Shown here in pieces: positions 59,901-64,000 of a stretch of DNA of 64,000 nucleotides. How positions within the stretch are numbered: the first letter of the stretch is position 1; the number at the start of each line of letters is the position of its first letter. Made by a program: the position numbers and the translations under genes. The notes below the pieces were generated by a model. The model was given only the letters and a program-made list of their open reading frames with translations. It did no database searches and was not told the origin of the DNA. The stretch spans positions 127,887 through 191,886 of the forward strand of contig NMRB01000171.1 in assembly GCA_002633025.1 (NCBI GenBank), read 5' to 3'. The stretch is from Notospermus geniculatus. Taxonomy: Eukaryota > Nemertea > Pilidiophora > Heteronemertea > Lineidae.

Positions 59901-62900
59901 GTTCCAAGGACAAAATTATCATCTGCAACATCAGTCTAGGAACACCAAATTCACAGCAGCAGTGTGCCACCTGTAGTAAAAAGTCCTAAAACCTGCAGCA
60001 CAACCACCAGCGTAAGTTGAAAAGCAGCAATCTCAACCAAAGTTGATTTCAAGGAAATATCTAACATTAAATGAAACTTACTTGGCAGAGACATGCCTGT
60101 GGAGAGATTTCACTTGCTTCTCAACATGTTTACAATCAGGCCCAGACACGAGTTTATCAAGATCCAGTTTTAGCTTGTTGAGGCCATACATCTTAAGCCA
60201 TTCCTTCGACGTGACTTGGTCTTCCTTCCCAGAGATGATGGGTGTAGGGATGGTCTTCCTCACTGACTTCTGACTCGGGTATTTCTTGAAAGTCACTCCT
60301 GAAAGAACAAATGCGGCCACAAGGTAAGAACTGCCAAGAAACCTGAAATTTTATATTCAATTATGTACAAGTACCGGTATTCTTTTATAATCCCCGTCAC
60401 AGGTTCTTTTCAAAGCATTCTACTCACCATAGCTGGCTGGTTTAGAAGTTTTGTCTTCTGTGTAGAAGGCGGATTGCACAACACGTTTATTACTTCGGAC
60501 TGAAAGCATGGGATCTTTAGCTGACTGCGGGCGCCTTCTAGTGGGGACAGAGACAGTGAGTTCCTTTCTTCCACTCGATGGTCGGGATCTCGGCTTTTCT
60601 TCCTCCTTGTCAGTCAACAACTAGAGCAAGGACAGAGAATTTCTTCTGAATCATTCAACAAATTTCCGAAGTAGACTTTCTCAATCACTTTACATTTTAC
60701 ATCTGTCTCAAAGCCCCCGTCACATATCCACCGGGCCCCGTACGATTTTCCCCACCCAGCAGCTTGCCGTGGATTTTAGAGACAGTATGGGTCCATTACG
60801 ATTTTCATTTTCATGTTCATTTTCATTTTCATTTCTACGGTTTTCATTCCCCGGGGATCAGGGGCAATCTGTCTGTTTTTACTCGCCGTACGGGCCCCGG
60901 AGTGGATATGTGACAGGGGCTTAAACTGGATCTGCGGAGCTCCAATTCAGAAGGGTGAAATCGACAGATAACCATGCCGAGAGTCACAAGAAAATCGACT
61001 CACCTGGCGAGCCAAAGACAATGCTGTTGGCTTTGGGAGAGGCAGAGCCTTGAATTTAGCTGGACCGGTAATCTGTTTCAGGTCTTGGATATCATCACCC
61101 TGAAAAAGTCAAGATATTAAGGCTTAATTGTGAAGAAATTATAGAGAAACAAAGACCTCAATTCAGCAGAAAATATCAATAAAGCGACACCTCCATTACA
61201 CCAATGGAGGTGTAATGATCAATTCCAATACTTCATTCCCTTCCTAAACTTCGACCCTTTTGTATCCCAGATCCTTACCCGTATCATGATCTTCTTTCCA
61301 TACTTTCTCTTCACAGAATCCACCAGCATGGCACATTTCTTGGAGAAGTTGATAGCTTTCTCGATCTCAGCCGACACAAGGGAGATATCATCACTTTCAA
61401 TTATACCTATAACAAGAAAGATTCAACTGAGTATTCCTTATTGAAAGACAGATGTCAGCTATAAACCACTCAGCCTATCAAAAACAATGTGAAGGCATCA
61501 CCCCGGCATCACTCAGATAAACCTGTACCCACTTCATTGGAGCAACACTAAAGCTGAGACAAGTGACCACCGATTAGACTGCCAATCATCCTTCTTCAAT
61601 TTTGATGACATTATTCAGCCCACCCAGCATAACACAAGGGTGCCAATCATCCTTCTTCAATTTTGATGACATTATTCAGCCCACCCAGCATAACACAAGG
61701 GTTCAAGTTATAAACCGAAGATCTGAGGAAACGACGACTGCCGAAGTACAGTGGTATATTCTACGACCCAAAGCTTGACAGTAGGCCTATTCAGCAGATA
61801 TTTTGCTAGTACAATGTAGAAGATAGGTAGTCACTAGATTAAGGGGTATGAGATGAATATCAACTGGTATTTAATTCATAAAGGTAGGGAAGTGCAAACC
61901 TGCAATGAAGTCAGTAAACAACAACGTAGGGGAAACTGACAATGCATCAGGTCAGACAAGAACGATTAACTTGACGTTTGTAAGCAGATATTGCAATATA
62001 TTATGTGAAATTGGGAGGGGTCTTGGAAATTAGACATGAACAGATGGAAGCCTGGAAATTGGAGTGGCCAACCCCCATGCAAAAGAAATTATTGTACATT
62101 GTTACCAAAATCATCTGATAAAAGAAAGTGAGAAATGAGTATCGCAGAGAACCAAGAGACAAGGAAGTGGTCTGTAGCATTTGTGAACACAGCAATGTTC
62201 TGTAAGTGAGAGAAATTTATCCCAGACTTTACCCCACTTTAGAACGCTTAAAAATTGCAGACTGCTCGAGTCTGAGAGTAAAGATAGGAAAACATAACTC
62301 ACTACTAAAGCAGAGCAGAAAAGCATTACCGGTACTATCGGTGAAAAAAAGGCCAATGTCTGAAGATGAAGTTTACCTGTCTCCCTGAACCAATGGAAAC
62401 GCCCGTTAGTGCAATGCGCCAATGTCCTCAGCGCGTCTGCTGTTTTGGTGATGTTGGCGTAGCGACCTGGTATAGCACCAGATGAATCGTAGTCGTCCAC
62501 GTTGAAGAGGATGGCGTGTAGTTTGATGTCACGCCCAGCGGCAGATTCCTCCATGTATTGGCAAATGACGTCTGCTGGTTGGTCGGGGATTCCACTGGTG
62601 AACAGGTAGATGCCCTCCACGTCTGCAAAATAAAACAGATGCCAAATGAAGGAAAGTTGTAGATGAAGAAAAGTGTTTTGTTAGATAATCACTAGTGGGA
62701 CCTTGTCGCCAGAAAAACATCAGGGGAACCGAGGTCCAATTTAGAGCAAACTGAAAATCCATTGACGGACCATCCTCCAACAGCAGGGTCTCACTGTTCT
62801 TCATATACTCGCACACTCTGTGAGTGGATGAAGAGAAGCGAGGTAAAAACCCCTGCTGGGGGAGAATGACAGTGGACAGTCCTGTTTATGAGAAATTCCT

Positions 62901-64000
62901 ACATGTTCGACCATCAACCAGCACACGATTTCAGAGCATGATACGTACCTATATGGTGTTTCTTCTCTTCATCATTTTCGACGGCAAGGCGTAAGGCAGA
63001 CATGAAGTTCCTGCTTCCCATACACTGCATGTCTAGAATCCACCTATAGAAGCAAAATTGAAATGTTTCAACGTATCACAGAATTCTGAACATCAAAATT
63101 GATTTCCAAAGTTCGAGTCAAAATGGGGAGAAAAACTTCTATCCATAGAGGGACCAATATGAACTTACTTCCAGGCACTCTGGAGATTTTCTTCAGTCAC
63201 TTTCATCATGGTTGGCTTCCATGCGTGGGCTTGGCTTCCAAACCTGGCGACAAGACAGAAATAGGTTAATGGTGATTTAGAATGTCTGTTGCCATCCAAA
63301 CAGCCATCTTTATTACCTGTACCAAGGGTTGTGACATTGCTACGCTCTCCAACTACACTTGCACAACATAGCCAATACCCGTGGGGTTCCAGGATCCAGA
63401 CAGCAAGTATGACTGGTTTTGATGTACAGGAATCACCCAGGCATCTGATCTAGCACTATTCAGGAGACACACCAAATACTGAGATCAAATCACTGAACCC
63501 TGCAGGAAACCATACCGCCAACACAAACGAACTTACAACGGACCAGAAGGCAAGGATACCTCATCTTACTCACCCTATGATGTTGAAATATTCCTTATTT
63601 GCCATCTGCTGCTCAAGGAGAAGACGTAGGGAGTGCTGGATGTGGACCAAGTAGTTGACATTTGATATGGAGAGATCTACCAGGATCACAAGACTGTGGA
63701 GAGGAAAAAGAGTTGAATTAGGGCAAACTAGGCCTAGTTGATGAAACTTTATTCATTTGGCTCCTTCAGTCGACTTGAAGGATTTCCAAGGGTTATGGAA
63801 ATGAATCAACGTCTGGTAGTACTGGTACCGGTAGTCTGTTATATGGTAACTTACTTTTTGTCAACAATGGTTCCAAATATCTTCCTACTGATACTAGACA
63901 GCCAATTGATCCTCTTTTCATACAATTTCACACCAGCTCCCAGTTGTTTCTGATATTCGAAAAGCTGTGTCATGTTGACGTGGATATTCTTCATGCTGCC
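56909..64000 (-). CDS. VWA3-like protein with two VWA domains, 16 coding exons, 5' end beyond the window
   Basis: Exons (minus strand): 64000-63855 (partial), 63693-63574, 63243-63169, 63043-62949, 62622-62377, 61406-61279, 61099-61004, 60620-60428, 60298-60082, 59895-59753, 59237-59093, 58566-58422, 58110-57959, 57679-57553, 57255-57090, 56961-56909 (TAG). All phases and GT-AG borders agree; about 748 residues are visible. The first VWA domain (63.7-62.4 kb) starts VILVDLSISN but has TSGIPD where TDGxPD is usual, so its metal site is degenerate. The second (59.2-57.6 kb) has DTSGSM, GGNT and LTDGKPD: an intact MIDAS. Between them lie a Ser/Arg-rich linker and a WLKMYGLNKLKLDLDKL segment like the repeated W-GL motif of VWA3A. 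The C-terminus is short and basic. VWA3A/B are intracellular proteins linked to cilia in animals; assignment to A rather than B is tentative. Confidence 0.88.
57413..57552. repeat. short degenerate GGACAACTCGTACC-type repeats
   Basis: Variants of GACAACTCGTACCCA and its relatives recur at about 15-25-bp spacing between 57360 and 57540, in the intron just after exon 57679-57553. The same word family appears at 52310-52455 in the left copy. Confidence 0.5.
58210..58366 (-). mobile_element. tRNA-derived SINE in a VWA3-like intron, right copy
   Basis: Counterpart of the SINE at 53580-53735, with the same A-box and B-box blocks and the same position in the intron between exons 58566-58422 and 58110-57959. 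Confidence 0.65.
60711..60922. mobile_element. MITE in a VWA3-like intron
   Basis: AAGCCCCCGTCACATATCCA and CCGGGCCCCGTACG at the left face the inverse CGTACGGGCCCCGG and TGGATATGTGACAGGGGCTT at the right. It lies between exons 61099-61004 and 60620-60428. The interior has a run of TTTTCAT repeats. Confidence 0.75.
61581..61702. repeat. exact 61-bp tandem duplication in a VWA3-like intron
   Basis: GCCAATCATCCTTCTTCAAT and the following 41 bases occur twice in direct succession, with a 61-bp period and no differences that I can see. Confidence 0.9.

Larger units (their letters stand above)
49297..60164. repeat. 5-6-kb direct duplication split by a single N at 55306
   Basis: Left copy 49297-55305 and right copy 55307-60164 share nearly the same sequence, including seven homologous VWA3 exons, introns, SINE and minisatellite. 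The left copy stops inside an exon at the N, and the right copy begins immediately after it. Divergence is small except for one block: 51719-53331 (left) versus 57413-57958 (right), which are unrelated. Confidence 0.92.

Noticed and set aside
62529-62816. Extra VWA3-like exon with a CEYMKNSETLLLEDG-type reading
   Set aside because: The flanking exons (63043-62949 and 62622-62377) already join in phase and complete the VWA fold, and no suitable donor closes this candidate.

Overview
The window is animal genomic DNA, most likely from a marine invertebrate. Genes are split by many GT-AG introns. The intergenic DNA is dense in small inverted-repeat elements and carries frequent TACATGTA and TAGGCCTA words, as in many marine invertebrate genomes; the phylum cannot be fixed from the sequence. 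Five single-N joins (26545, 29250, 36716, 48888, 55306) and a 160-base gap (16460-16619) mark a draft assembly.

Three protein-coding loci can be read with splice phases that agree throughout. (1) 1079-7911, minus strand: two head-to-tail nicotinic-acetylcholine-receptor-like (Cys-loop) channel subunit genes, each with six coding exons and near-identical exon lengths, encoding 426 and 447 residues. Both lack the binding-loop tryptophan and the vicinal cysteine pair of a ligand-binding alpha subunit. (2) 24533-36312, plus strand: a secreted, probably GPI-anchored Ly6/uPAR three-finger protein of 164 residues with ten cysteines; its exons 2 and 3 are repeated at 38458-40135. (3) 56909-64000, minus strand: the 3' sixteen coding exons of a VWA3-like protein with two VWA domains (5' end outside the window), with a partial, damaged second copy at 51214-55305.

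Between the genes: 8-41 kb is mostly repeats, including miniature inverted-repeat elements with visible target duplications, palindromic minisatellites and possible retroelement remains. At 41.6-47.2 kb lies a satellite of about 34 nearly identical 162-bp units. Each unit carries one perfect CRE palindrome and two perfect NRF-1/alpha-Pal palindromes, and the array sits inside a pair of inverted repeats, so it looks like a transposon whose interior has amplified. Because the unit is a multiple of three and lacks stops in one frame on each strand, it creates spurious open frames of more than 1800 codons on both strands.

Three of the apparent duplications (26.4, 32.8-40.5 and 49.3-60.2 kb) have a single N exactly where the left copy stops and the right copy starts. 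They are best explained as overlapping contig ends or haplotypes that were not merged. Differences between copies expose filled and empty transposon sites and a structural difference inside the VWA3-like gene. Ly6 proteins are known modulators of nicotinic receptors, so the Ly6 gene lying about 17 kb from the channel pair is suggestive, but a functional link is only inference.
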